DNA of 64,000 bases from positions 23,171,581 through 23,235,580 of the forward strand of contig OZ023217.1 of NCBI GenBank assembly GCA_963995525.1, read 5' to 3'. Position 1 is the first letter of the stretch, and every line of letters starts with the position of its first letter. The DNA comes from Escarpia spicata (Eukaryota; Annelida; Polychaeta; Sabellida; Siboglinidae). Positions 33,601 to 36,659 of the stretch are shown here, piece after piece. The notes below the pieces were generated by a model. That model worked only from the letters and a program-made list of their open reading frames with translations, did no database searches and was not told where the DNA came from. The position numbers were made by a program, and so were the translations under genes.

Positions 33601-34776
33601 TACTAATCCTACTCCTTCTATACGCTTTGCATCTCGGGTGCCAAGCTTTCAGGAGTTCATTTGTGACCCCAGGAACGATCCATAATTTTACATTTTTGTA
33701 AAAATATCCCATGTGTTTAGGGTATCAGACAAATGACAATTGTTTGCAATACATATTTTCTACGATTGTTACGTAAACTGTCCACCTACCATTTGGCAAC
33801 ACAGTTGGTTTATGTAATTTCGAACAATTGTAGAAAGCATGCATGTCAACAACTGTTCAAAGTTACGTAATCTTCATCAAATGTCCGATATAAAATTAAA
33901 ATACTTCATGAAACGACCAACGTGTCTATGTGTATGCAGCGCCATCTGGCACATAATATCAAACTAATGACTTGATTGCTTGGTGTCTGGTCTTCTGACC
34001 CTACGAGGCGAAGTGCAAAGTTATCTCTTCCAGAGGATCATGGGTATTTTGCTCGTACTATCTAATGTACTAACAGCTAATAATTGGCATCAGAATAATA
34101 ATATTATTGTTGATTGTTACAAATGAAATGTACTTGGACCCGTACTTGAGCCAATGTACTTGTGCTTGATAAGTTTATGTTCCATTGTACTTGTAACTGT
34201 ACCTTTGACCTTTAAGTATACTAGTACTTGGAATAGTACTTGATAAGTTTATGTTTCAAAGTATTTGTACCTAACCTACTGAGTAATGTATTGTAAACGT
34301 ACAAAATTATACTTGGTCAAATGTGACCTTCCACAGCAAACCGGGCGTTACACTGCACGGGTGTATTCTGTACGTGAACAAAAAGTAGCTGTCCAGGTCA
34401 CGTTCCACCAATTTTGTGATTTTGGCAGAAACATACCTTACAACTTCACGAATGTCCACTTTATTTTCCTCGAAAAACAATCCAAAACTAGTAAAATCTA
34501 ATTTATCAAAACTTTACTTTTAAAAGTTTGCCAGCAATTAACAAAAAAACAACTGAAGATGTTTCAATATGTGAGGTGTAATTTTAAAGCACACGATCTG
34601 TGGAATCCCAAAAGGTGCAAAACTCCATAAAATTTCACAATTTCACAATTTAATACCCACTTTGCTGTGGTTGGTCATGAAAGTACGTGAATGTAAGAGA
34701 CTGTGCCACGCACCAGGTACATCTGATGCTGTAGTTTCTTGCGTGCCTTCTCGCTCTGGCGCCGGAACAGCGGCAT
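575..34776 (-). CDS. LRSAM1: LRSAM1 orthologue (LRR/coiled-coil/SAM/RING E3 ubiquitin ligase), exons 1-14, 3' end beyond window
   Basis: Fourteen coding exons on the minus strand join in phase with AG acceptors and GT donors: 34776-34714, 33004-32951, 32481-32437, 32122-32048, 20969-20816, 18266-18102, 14482-14435, 13563-13445, 10937-10908, 8334-8212, 3265-3178, 2880-2784, 1537-1467 and 674-575. They encode about 410 residues with no stop. The protein starts [14 protein letters not shown], the conserved LRSAM1 amino end, and continues with leucine-rich repeats (about residues 55-186) and a Glu/Gln-rich coiled coil (about 242-410). Known LRSAM1 is a cytosolic RING E3 ligase of about 720 residues that ubiquitinates TSG101 and acts in endosomal sorting and autophagy of bacteria. 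The rest of the coiled coil, the PTAP-type motifs, SAM and RING would lie left of base 1. Assignment rests on residue-level similarity recalled for vertebrate LRSAM1 across every exon. Intron 4 is 11 kb and full of transposons. Confidence 0.93.
1093..1384. repeat. 35-bp minisatellite
   Basis: About eight copies of a 33-36 bp unit starting CCAGACGAAACTGTCTGTGG and ending in CCCTACCCCAATG. Open frames across it are repeat artefacts. It lies in LRSAM1 intron 13. Confidence 0.95.
1467..1537 (-). CDS. LRSAM1: LRSAM1 exon 13 (coiled coil)
   Basis: Encodes [18 protein letters not shown] and TKDVL, aligned with the family's MSITQEETESLRRRDV. Phase 2 in, phase 1 out; donor GTAAGT. Confidence 0.87.
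1545..2250. repeat. Degenerate 18-22 bp tandem repeat (CCTCTGTAATATGACCACA)
   Basis: Roughly 700 bp of diverged tandem units around CACCTCTGTAATAYGACCA, fading toward 2250 into CA-rich sequence. LRSAM1 intron 12. The minus-strand open frames over it are low-complexity artefacts. Confidence 0.9.
2784..2880 (-). CDS. LRSAM1: LRSAM1 exon 12 (coiled coil)
   Basis: Encodes [17 protein letters not shown] through MLEQMERQ, a clear coiled coil that matches the SLENERIRMEQL part of the family by position. Phase 1 in, phase 2 out; donor GTAGGG. Confidence 0.87.
3178..3265 (-). CDS. LRSAM1: LRSAM1 exon 11 (coiled coil)
   Basis: Encodes [17 protein letters not shown] and onward to LLATLKT, then one base in phase 1. 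Acceptor TAG, donor GTAGGT. It joins exon 12 in frame. Confidence 0.85.
3786..4069 (+). repeat. Dispersed repeat family A, copy 1, left part (split by LINE)
   Basis: Shares with 13975-14300, 34318-34675 and (reversed) 19668-20475 the order: CCGCAACGAACTGGATATTAAGTC, ATTTTGTGATYTCGGCAGAA, GTCCANTTTACTTTCCT and ATCCAAAACTACT. The copy stops at the LINE insertion at 4070 and resumes at 7451 with CAGCTGAAGAT and CTGTGGAA motifs. Non-coding; origin unknown. Confidence 0.8.
4051..4069. repeat. Target-site duplication, left, of RTE-like LINE
   Basis: GCTTAATTTTTTTAGCAAT matches GCTTAAATTTTAGCAAT at 7434-7450 except in the T-run length. Confidence 0.8.
4166..4350 (+). repeat. Tandem monomers in LINE 5' leader
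   Basis: Three units of about 62 bp, each with CTGATTNCAAACC, GTAGACCAAAC-like, GGCAGTCGGTC and TAGGAGAAGG blocks. Tandem 5' monomers often carry promoter activity in LINEs; that role here is inference. Confidence 0.75.
4622..5369 (+). pseudogene. APE-type endonuclease region of RTE-like LINE, broken
   Basis: Recognisable in pieces: [19 protein letters not shown] near 4635, [12 protein letters not shown] near 4892, [12 protein letters not shown] near 5007, and [19 protein letters not shown] near 5188. These correspond to the endonuclease core, the Y-A-P segment, the GDxN motif and the substrate-binding region. Stops around 4767, 5077 and 5166 and frame changes show it is dead. Confidence 0.85.
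5709..7440 (+). pseudogene. Reverse transcriptase region of RTE-like LINE, broken
   Basis: Order of RT blocks on the plus strand: [11 protein letters not shown] (6019), [12 protein letters not shown] (6174), [18 protein letters not shown] (6267), [16 protein letters not shown] (6376), [19 protein letters not shown] (6553), [14 protein letters not shown] (6645) with the catalytic ADD triad, and the [11 protein letters not shown] tail (7190). Frame changes near 6110 and an in-frame TAG at 6424 and TGA at 7087 break it. The tail LxWYGHVxRRE is diagnostic of this family. Confidence 0.9.
7434..7450. repeat. Target-site duplication, right, of RTE-like LINE
   Basis: GCTTAAATTTTAGCAAT, directly after the GATGAAGAA tail of the LINE; partner of 4051-4069. 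Confidence 0.8.
7451..7560 (+). repeat. Dispersed repeat family A, copy 1, right part
   Basis: Continues the copy begun at 3786 with ACAGCTGAAGATATTTGAA, ATGAGGTATCGTTTTAAAAA and TCTGTGGAAACGAAAGAGGT, which align with 14212-14270 and 34550-34620. Confidence 0.75.
7561..8211. other. Intronic DNA of LRSAM1, no gene seen
   Basis: AT-rich, with no splice-flanked exon. A short match to the end of repeat family A (TTTGCTGCGGCAAGTCACATAT) occurs near 7898, so the repeat copy may be interrupted again here. Confidence 0.5.
8212..8334 (-). CDS. LRSAM1: LRSAM1 exon 10 (coiled coil)
   Basis: Forty-one codons, starting [17 protein letters not shown] and ending HLVEQLAQ, rich in Glu, Gln, Arg and Leu with heptad spacing. 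Acceptor CAG, donor GTCCGT (weak at +3), phase 0. Confidence 0.85.
8395..8765. repeat. GGAATT-rich degenerate repeat
   Basis: Many copies of GGAATTGG/GGAACTGG in both perfect and decayed form (TGGAACTGGAATTGATCC, CTGGAATTGGAATTGAGG, ATTGGAATTGGAACT), directly upstream of LRSAM1 exon 10 in intron 9. Confidence 0.75.
8766..10907. other. LRSAM1 intron 9, no gene seen
   Basis: About 2.1 kb of AT-rich DNA. Only short open frames without homology; no recognisable transposon. Confidence 0.5.
10908..10937 (-). CDS. LRSAM1: LRSAM1 exon 9 (30-bp exon)
   Basis: Only ten codons, [10 protein letters not shown], between a TAG acceptor and a GTAAAT donor, phase 0 on both sides. It falls at the start of the coiled coil, matching the family's RFSDYEKRK region. 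It is very short, so it is less certain than its neighbours. Confidence 0.75.
10985..11105. repeat. Degenerate ATGTCACAATGCA tandem repeat
   Basis: Around ten diverged units of 10-13 bp based on CAATGTCACAATG, next to the 30-bp LRSAM1 exon 9. Confidence 0.8.
11786..12427 (-). pseudogene. L2/CR1-like LINE reverse transcriptase tail, relic
   Basis: Minus-strand translation gives, across frame changes, [51 protein letters not shown] and [15 protein letters not shown]. These are the typical thumb and carboxy-terminal motifs of L2/CR1-group LINEs (SRLDYGNALLYG, VQNSAARLV, FKSRLKTFLF). Heavily decayed; inside LRSAM1 intron 8. Confidence 0.82.
12660..12905 (+). pseudogene. LINE reverse transcriptase carboxy-terminal tail, relic
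   Basis: Plus-strand frame reads [32 protein letters not shown] and [10 protein letters not shown]. The VLLWKP-basic-GxPxxT-(about 20)-DRxxW spacing is the usual tail after the reverse transcriptase of some LINEs. Only this tail is present. Confidence 0.5.
13020..13116. repeat. 48-bp direct tandem duplication
   Basis: Two back-to-back copies of a unit beginning CTATTGACTGACTAAACCA and ending CAGGACAAAA, differing at one or two bases. The preceding CAGCACTTGGCAATGTTC also occurs at 19308, so it derives from a dispersed repeat. Confidence 0.93.
13445..13563 (-). CDS. LRSAM1: LRSAM1 exon 8
   Basis: Encodes [18 protein letters not shown] and an acidic/serine-rich linker ending PELPDLD. The EYxPPSxYxLxxLE core is the LRSAM1 segment after the repeats. 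Donor GTAAGG, phase 0. Confidence 0.9.
13975..14300 (+). repeat. Dispersed repeat family A, copy 2
   Basis: Colinear with copies at 3786 and 34318: GGTATTAAGTCG, TCAGTGTCCATTTTATTTTC, AACCCAAACTACTCAAAT, GAGGTATCATTTTAAAG, CTGTGGAATCCAAAAAGG. Lies in LRSAM1 intron 7. Confidence 0.82.
14435..14482 (-). CDS. LRSAM1: LRSAM1 exon 7
   Basis: A 48-bp exon, phase 1 to phase 1, encoding [15 protein letters not shown], corresponding to EVCGAGTAAILQFLCK of the family. Donor GTATGT. Confidence 0.88.
14520..14824 (-). mobile_element. tRNA-derived SINE, copy 1
   Basis: Read on the minus strand, the element starts with a tRNA-like head: box A TGGCGCAGTGAGTAGAGC and box B GGGTTCAAATTC. A conserved body follows containing CTATAGACAGTGGTGGATAT and CTTCCCAGAGAAG. 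A second diverged copy lies at 33302-33595 in the same orientation. Polymerase III internal promoter boxes define it as a SINE. Confidence 0.85.
14852..14896. repeat. 45-bp direct repeat, left of Gypsy fragment
   Basis: Begins ACACCATAATAAAATAGT and ends CATCATTTTGTT; identical to 17769-17813 on the other side of the Gypsy remnant. Confidence 0.92.
14904..17455 (-). pseudogene. gag-pol of Gypsy-type retrotransposon, broken and truncated
   Basis: gag starts at 17455 ([20 protein letters not shown]). It needs a one-base shift in the A-run near 17311-17317, and meets a TAG near 17238. A 754-codon open frame (17168-14904) follows, carrying the gag end, a C-X2-C-X4-H-X4-C zinc knuckle (residues 147-160), an aspartic protease DTGAQ (216-220), reverse transcriptase with LDD, and RNase H with [13 protein letters not shown] and TDHKPL. 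It stops right after SIDHVPF, where the family continues to integrase. The long open frame suggests fairly recent insertion, but it cannot move by itself. Confidence 0.92.
17592..17607 (-). other. Putative primer-binding site
   Basis: Minus strand TGGTGACAGAATTGGG directly follows the probable LTR end; resembles the tRNA-Leu-type site TGGTGTCAGAAGTGGG used by some molluscan Gypsy elements. Confidence 0.6.
17608..17764 (-). repeat. Putative 5' LTR of Gypsy element
   Basis: 157 bp bounded on the minus strand by TGTTGTATAACG and GGTATAACA, that is TG...CA ends with short inverted TATAACA-type termini, immediately before the primer-binding site. Confidence 0.6.
17769..17813. repeat. 45-bp direct repeat, right of Gypsy fragment
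   Basis: Exact copy of 14852-14896. Confidence 0.92.
18102..18266 (-). CDS. LRSAM1: LRSAM1 exon 6 (leucine-rich repeats)
   Basis: Starts in phase 1 and completes a Gly, then [26 protein letters not shown] and [19 protein letters not shown]. The last stretch matches the family's VRTLEMLSLDASAMVYPP, which caps the repeat domain. Donor GTAGGG, phase 1. Confidence 0.94.
18300..19300. other. LRSAM1 intron 5, no gene seen
   Basis: AT-rich, with short open frames only. GGGACATAGTCCGTT...CAGAATTAGC near 18353 resembles 2909-2935 and 7581-7596, hinting at another low-copy dispersed repeat. CCTCGCACAGCAAACTGGAT near 19245 is a short family-A fragment. Confidence 0.5.
19385..19662 (-). mobile_element. 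tRNA-derived SINE-like element
   Basis: Minus strand begins GGGCGCGCGATAGTGTAGTG, whose TAGTGTAGTGGTTAGTAC is a good tRNA box A. A weaker box B follows, and the body contains GGGACGTAAAAGAACC, the kind of conserved domain seen in molluscan SINEs. Single copy in this window. Confidence 0.65.
19668..20475 (-). repeat. Dispersed repeat family A, copy 4, reverse orientation, interrupted
   Basis: Its blocks run in reverse-complement order: TTGATTCCACAGATC at 19688, AAACAAACTGGACAG at 19882, then after an insertion TATTTCTGCCAAAATCACAAA at 20346 and GGCTCGTGTGCAAAATTGG at 20408. The insertion at 19904-20330 splits it. Confidence 0.8.
19904..20330. mobile_element. Non-autonomous hAT-like DNA element nested in repeat A
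   Basis: A 427-bp insert with imperfect terminal inverted repeats (CATCCTCGTGTGCCAGGGG at the left; CATCCTCGCCAGCCAGGGCT on the minus strand at the right). It is flanked by 8-bp near-identical repeats GTGAAAGG (19896-19903) and GTGAAAAG (20331-20338). An internal perfect hairpin CTAGTGAGCGA/TCGCTCACTAG lies around 19963-19990. The 8-bp duplication points to hAT; no coding capacity. Confidence 0.72.
20816..20969 (-). CDS. LRSAM1: LRSAM1 exon 5 (leucine-rich repeats)
   Basis: Encodes residues 80-130 plus one base. Contains [16 protein letters not shown] and [15 protein letters not shown], near-identical in pattern to LRSAM1 repeats (LDLHDNQLTALP, LQVLNVERNQLMQLP). Ends in phase 1 at donor GTAGGG. 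Confidence 0.94.
20970..22539. other. LRSAM1 intron 4, right of exon 5
   Basis: AT-rich intron with no exon or long open frame. A segment near 22195-22260 (GTGAGCCATCCAACTGTCCA, TTAGGATAATCCACCTG) is similar to 27254-27310 on the far side of the LINE. Confidence 0.5.
22707..23510 (+). CDS. LINE ORF1 protein (nucleic-acid-binding chaperone type)
   Basis: A 267-residue intact ORF. A Ser/Thr/Asn-rich amino end is followed by a helical stretch with coiled-coil character (about 75-135, ending [20 protein letters not shown]). Next comes an RRM-like start [12 protein letters not shown] (about 129-140) and a basic carboxy-terminal part ([20 protein letters not shown]). Coiled coil plus RRM plus basic domain is the layout of LINE ORF1 RNA-binding chaperones that trimerise and coat the element RNA. 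ORF2 starts 46 bp after its stop. The start is the first ATG in frame after an upstream non-coding leader. Confidence 0.85.
   Translation: MTKGQRKGSASACTNASEATNESLNGDMCTAIIALIEKNDPIIATVVEAISQAILARLVVNKNFAKQIVDSILKTDVIADIKQDIYKASQMDTTRAAANAAEMAARVSQLETINTKLYNDLDVMEQYSRRNCLIVNGVPDTTDPESAVLDIFTNKLGVSIGHETIDRCHRLGTSANSSTSRPRAVIVKFTTYQARQKVFSMKRRLKGTKLLITENLTRRRNELLSKAKSLPNVTATWTSDGRIVCLLASGRKVSITTDQDLRHLDRQ
23557..26805 (+). CDS. LINE ORF2 polyprotein: APE endonuclease + reverse transcriptase
   Basis: 1082 intact residues. The amino end has a Cys-rich segment ([11 protein letters not shown] ... [18 protein letters not shown]), like the partial zinc finger before many LINE endonucleases. APE motifs: FIHFNARSL (about 131), [10 protein letters not shown] (about 162), CIYRVPG (about 245), FICGDFNID (about 270) and ISDHLPV (about 339). 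Reverse transcriptase: [16 protein letters not shown] (about 648), [13 protein letters not shown] (about 718), [11 protein letters not shown] (about 774) and [10 protein letters not shown] (about 804) with the catalytic ADD. A thumb/tail follows ([14 protein letters not shown]). All catalytic residues I can check are present. The bridge to RNase H is absent, as usual for this group. Confidence 0.94.
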   Translation: MARRALKCSLCQSVLHRRSANLTQNQMSCQGKDSVYLYCNMCIDIFPYSTVSDDEFKFINSDMNVNATIYNIYDQCSVFGFKSFSMSEYNCGDFECDIDPNNNFFNTISTRCDYYTVEQFVKSENIQKGLSFIHFNARSLKANFDKIRAYITELNTPFDIIAISETWLDSEDCSDILLNGYDVIYRNRNNKKGGGVAIYVNVSIEFKVIQTMSMVIDDVLECITVELRIGNMKNIIVSCIYRVPGTNIDMFTDQLESMIKTVRNTNKTIFICGDFNIDLLKYNTNNGTTHFVDMLFSLGIYPLIDKPSRITDHSATLIDNIFTNELNNSITSGLLITDISDHLPVFCVCNCSHINRITVNKYRCIRKLSDDCIKSFNSDLSAVNWDTVLNESDADIAYTNFMDIFTSLYDKNCPIKKICMNTPTSKSKPWFNRGLRNACKKKNNLYKQFLRHRTTKSKCKYSTYKNKLTSILRFCEKEYYNKLLVKEKYNVKGTWKILNSIIKKRQLQSCYPNSFISNGRLTRNTTDIVNGLNDFFVNVGPNLAKNIRVPNGNTSVLDFLQNTNTNTMLLPGVEEQEVMNIVNGCKNKKSTGYDNVDMIIVKKVISNVVIPFTHICNKSFSSGVFPSKMKIAKVIPIFKAGEKNVFTNYRPVSLLPQFSKLLEKLFNSRLDKFIEKYDILNSSQYGFRTKMSTSMALLELTENITAALDQKNCTIGVFIDLKKAFDTIDHNLLLRKLEAYGIRGMASEWLKSYLYNRLQYVSIDDCNSDLLQVLCGVPQGSILGPKLFILYINDICNCSDILKFILFADDTNIFCSGKDPAQLSKIVSDELQKLHIWFSVNKLSLNVAKTNYMLFTNYSKTTNIDIKIDNTTIDRVYVTKFLGVLIDDKLSWKDHINMIKSKLTKTIAIIYRAKYLLDKKSLFILYCSLFLPYLSYCCEVWGNAYTTYINGVYILQKKVVRIICKKNPLSHTNTLFYDLRILKLYDLIKLNISIVMFKANNKLLPDNLQFFFNAKYTTPYVTRQRNKLKHVYARTTLKAKCISVYGIKLWNCLDEHIKRSLTVRNLKKQYKNYLIEEYKSCN
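27083..27490. repeat. Diverged ~300-bp tandem duplication beside LINE
   Basis: GTGCCAGACATTTGTTACATG then AACAGTTCTATG around 27130-27180 recurs as GTGCCAGACATTTATTACATG then GACAGTTCTATG around 27430-27475. The segment between also has a relative at 22195-22260, so the LINE seems to have landed inside an older low-copy repeat. Confidence 0.65.
27491..27900. other. Intronic DNA with short inverted repeats
   Basis: Contains GTATCGGGACA (27497) facing TGCCCCGATAC (27531), and several GTCCC/GGGAC and GTGTCCCAAAACATACGG/GTGTCTTAAAACATACAC blocks. Could be the remains of a small inverted-repeat element; not resolvable by eye. Confidence 0.4.
28021..28595. repeat. 39-bp minisatellite, array part 1
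   Basis: About 14.7 units of 39 bp, of the form CCCATTGTATTGGCAGATG + TACAGGCCCTTAGCCAGAGA. The unit is 13 codons long without stops in several frames, giving spurious open frames up to 240 codons on both strands. The last five units share the variant GGCTCTT instead of GGCCCTT. Confidence 0.97.
28621..29892 (+). CDS. LINE reverse transcriptase, 5'-truncated but open
   Basis: A 423-residue open frame whose upstream in-frame codons at 28606-28620 already read ENYRPV before the first ATG, so the ATG is not a true start. Motifs: [18 protein letters not shown] (about 36), [17 protein letters not shown] (about 68), [14 protein letters not shown] (about 124), KFADDTKVF (about 154) with ADD, and the tail [19 protein letters not shown] and [10 protein letters not shown]. 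It ends in the usual KKAGYM tail. CR1-type; no endonuclease, so not autonomous. Confidence 0.92.
   Translation: MSLTSVICKLLERLIKDHMVDFLVKHNLINPSQHGFLKARSCLTNMLCFLEDITRWVDEGSPVDIIYLDFQKAFDKVPHQRLLLKLKAHGIGNGIINWIEKWLNDRRQRVVVDGEASNWKSVLSGVPQGSVLGPILFLIYINDLDDDITSKVLKFADDTKVFRRIKSDGDRQHLQDDLDRLIKWSEKWQMLFNFGKCKCLHTGHGNEEVKYKMGGTVLSTTVKEKDLGLTISADMKVSEQCGIAASKGNQILGLIRRNIAYKKKELIVPLYKTIVRPHLEYCIQAWRPYHKKDIDMLERVQRRATKMIPNLRDLSYEIRLKECGLTTLETRRLRGDHIEVFKILNGYENIDRNIFFSVKKDRRTRGHEATLVKEQCRLDIRKFSFSQRTVNEWNRLSPDCVGASSVNMFKNKIDTHLKKAGYM
29941..29969 (+). other. 3'-terminal hairpin of CR1-group LINE
   Basis: TGCCATCCAGA and TCTGGATGGCA form a perfect 11-bp stem with a 7-base loop, 13 bases before the 3' end of the element. 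Such 3' stem-loops are recognised by the reverse transcriptase in some LINEs. Confidence 0.75.
29983..30429. repeat. 39-bp minisatellite, array part 2
   Basis: About 11.5 units of the same 39-bp repeat as at 28021, resuming in register after the LINE. Some units have GTGTTGG for GTATTGG. Open frames of 160-190 codons on both strands are artefacts. Confidence 0.97.
30690..31927. repeat. 36-bp minisatellite
   Basis: About 34 units of 36 bp, AGCCCTCAAGGTGGATACAG + TTGGAGGTTTTTTGAG, with alternating variants TTGAAGG/TTGGAGG and TTTTTTTAG/TTTTTTGAG. The unit is 12 codons long, which creates long spurious open frames (up to 427 codons) on both strands. It lies in LRSAM1 intron 4, about 120 bp from exon 4. 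Confidence 0.97.
32048..32122 (-). CDS. LRSAM1: LRSAM1 exon 4 (first leucine-rich repeat)
   Basis: Encodes 25 residues beginning [12 protein letters not shown], matching the family's VLIVHTNHLTSL. Donor GTGAGT, phase 0. The following intron is the 11-kb transposon-filled one. Confidence 0.91.
32437..32481 (-). CDS. LRSAM1: LRSAM1 exon 3
   Basis: Encodes 15 residues, [15 protein letters not shown]; the CKVLQKE end is conserved in LRSAM1. Phase 0 at both ends; donor GTAAAA. Confidence 0.92.
32573..32690. repeat. AT microsatellite with short duplications
   Basis: (TA)n runs followed by two copies of ATATAGATATACACAAATGATTAATGTA-type sequence. LRSAM1 intron 2. Confidence 0.85.
32951..33004 (-). 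CDS. LRSAM1: LRSAM1 exon 2
   Basis: Encodes 18 residues, [18 protein letters not shown], matching the DILDISKCELSE stretch of the family just before the leucine-rich repeats. Phase 0 at both ends; donor GTTGGT. Confidence 0.92.
33302..33595 (-). mobile_element. tRNA-derived SINE, copy 2
   Basis: Same family and orientation as 14520-14824. Minus strand head has box A TGGTGCAGTGGATAGAGCAG and box B GGATTGAATCC; the body has CTATAGATAGTGGTGGATAT and CTTCCCAGAGAAGCC. In LRSAM1 intron 1. Confidence 0.85.
34126..34285. repeat. GTACTTG-rich tandem duplication
   Basis: Two main copies of a ~65-bp unit containing ACTTGATAAGTTTATGTTYC, within a stretch rich in TGTACTTG. LRSAM1 intron 1. Confidence 0.75.
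34318..34675 (+). repeat. Dispersed repeat family A, copy 3
   Basis: The most complete uninterrupted copy: ACCTTCCACAGCAAACCGGG, AATTTTGTGATTTTGGCAGAA, GTCCACTTTATTTTCCTCG, CAACTGAAGATGTTTCA, CTGTGGAATCCCAAAAGGTG and ACTTTGCTGTGG. About 360 bp, ending just downstream of LRSAM1 exon 1. Confidence 0.85.
34714..34776 (-). CDS. LRSAM1: LRSAM1 exon 1 (start codon)
   Basis: Encodes residues 1-21, MPLF through QMYL, ending at donor GTGCGT in phase 0. An in-frame ATG lies 26 codons upstream with no stop between, but MPLF is the family's amino end, so that start is chosen. Confidence 0.92.
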
Positions 34777-35085
34777 GATGGCAGAGGAATCCAGTGCTCC
34801 GCTGGTGTCGTCTGGACAACCGTGTGTGGTCAGCTGAACACTTGCCCCCACCCCCATACACTGGGGGTCACTCAGGTCATGGGCAGTTCACTCATAGTCC
34901 TGGTCAAACAGAGGAACGGAAGAGGTTAAAATTAAACTGCAAAATTAATAAGGCGCCATTCCAACATACACATGAAATGTTCTAGAAACAGGCAAGTTTT
35001 CAGGTTGCATTATTTTAAAAGGGTAGAAAGTCTAATCGTTTTATTGTAAAATCATGTAAATATGTATATACAGCTGTATCTATAC

Positions 35086-35086
35086 A

Positions 35087-35121
<35 letters not shown>

Positions 35122-35145
35122 AATATGTATATATATATGTTTACA
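35086..35145. repeat. TA microsatellite
   Basis: (TA)n with TATATG interruptions upstream of LRSAM1. Similar AT runs occur at 36015-36050, 38600-38644, 39100-39130, 42445-42525 and 44163-44195. Confidence 0.9.
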
Positions 35146-35542
35146 TCAGAATATAGTTTTGAAAATGCTGTTTTGTCTGTTTTGTCCACTGTCTTTCACC
35201 CCCATTTGTTAACAAATCCTGCAATGATAACATACAAGATATATCCATCATATTTCCATTTAGTAAAATGATACCCTATTTTTTTTTTTAAACACAAGTT
35301 GAAAAAATGGTATGGTAATGGTTAACCATTTGATGGAACTGCCCATCTAAATATTATGTTAAATCACATTTTCTTTATTATCACAACTAGTTTAGGAAAC
35401 TGAAACTTAACCAACAATGAAGTCCGCCAGTTGAAACGTTAACGTAAGTTTCAGTTGCACAGTTATGATAGAAAGAAAATTTGATTTAAATTATTCTTCC
35501 AATTGGAATCTACCGGTATGTAACCATTGTCAGTATGTGACA

Positions 35543-36344
35543 CTGACTTATGGGCCTAGTACACTTTTCGACGGCAATACCAAAACTTTGACGGCAAACT
35601 GCGAGCAGATCCTAGTACACATAGCACGGTAATCTTCCACGGCATATACAAATTGGTCATGTGAACAATTTGTGGATGCTATAAAACTGGAGTTTTATAA
35701 TTGGGATGGGATAGAGCATATAACAACTCTCGTCCCTCCACCTCAAGGGTCAGTTTCTCTGCCAACATCTTGGATTTTGTCAGGGTTGTCAACAGACGAC
35801 ACCACTATTCGGCCGGACATGAATCCATTACGATTTTACCTTGCATCCATGTAACCACGTATTGTTCACATATTTTGTTACGTTGGAATAACATTATAAA
35901 AATGGTGTTCCTTCTGCAAAGAATTGAAAGCTGAGCTCCTAATTAAATGTGATATTCACTTGATTACTTACCTTTCCTGAAAATCAAATCAAATTATATG
36001 TAATATTTATTATATCTCATATACATATATATATATATACACACTGTATATATAAAAACAAAAATATAAAAGAATGAATCTTCAATTTTATTTTGTGTTT
36101 ACATCGTTATATTCGAACATGTGCAGTTTGGTGTCGCACCAAAATAACAGTGCTGATTGTTCAACAAGTAAATTTGCCGCAATGTTTTGAGCGCTTTTTT
36201 TCAAATCTTGATGATTTGCCGTCGAGCAGTTTGTTGCCATATGCGTACTAGGCTCTGTGTTATTCCAATTAGTGATTTTTATTTTGCTGCTGGCCGTCTA
36301 TGTTTGCTGTTGCCGTCGACATGCATACGAGGCCCTTTAGTCAG
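35543..36344. mobile_element. Non-autonomous DNA transposon with ~43-bp inverted ends
   Basis: The left end CTGACTTATGGGCCTAGTAC...TCGACGGCAATACCAAA is mirrored on the minus strand by the right end CTGACTAAAGGGCCTCGTAT...TCGACGGCAACAGCAAA. Further in, CCTAGTACACAT-type and GACGGCAAA-type blocks also repeat in opposite orientation, so the inverted region is about 110 bp with gaps. No transposase. A target-site duplication is not obvious, so the superfamily is unknown. Confidence 0.75.
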
Positions 36345-36394
36345 CACAAGGGTATGCATTAATGTCGAAACATTGTGAATATTGGCGGGGTGAC

Positions 36395-36650
36395 GTTCTC
36401 CAAAAAATGTCCAATTGCAACCCCACCTTGGAGCTCTCCAAAAATCTCCAATTGCACCCCCCTTGAGGCTTGCCAAAAACTCACCTTGATGATCCCAAAA
36501 TCCTCCAAATTCATTTGCATCCCCCCTTGAGACTACCAAAAACAATCCACCTTGAGGCTCTCGAAAAACCTCCAACTGCACTCTCTTAATGGTTAACCAA
36601 AAATTCATCTTCAGGCTCTCTAAAAACCTAATTGGCAACCCGCTTATGGC
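36395..36650. repeat. Decayed inverted relative of the 36-bp minisatellite
   Basis: Contains CCACCTTGAGGCTCTCGAAA and AAACCTCCAACTGCA repeated six or seven times in diverged form. Read on the minus strand these are TGCAGTTGGAGGTTTTTCGA and GAGCCTCAAGGTGG, the unit of 30690-31927. Confidence 0.85.
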
Positions 36651-36659
36651 TCACAAAAA

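Noticed and set aside
34643..34861. 72-codon minus-strand open frame starting MYGGGGKCSADHT
   Set aside because: Wrong frame over LRSAM1 exon 1; the neighbouring frame gives the conserved [14 protein letters not shown].
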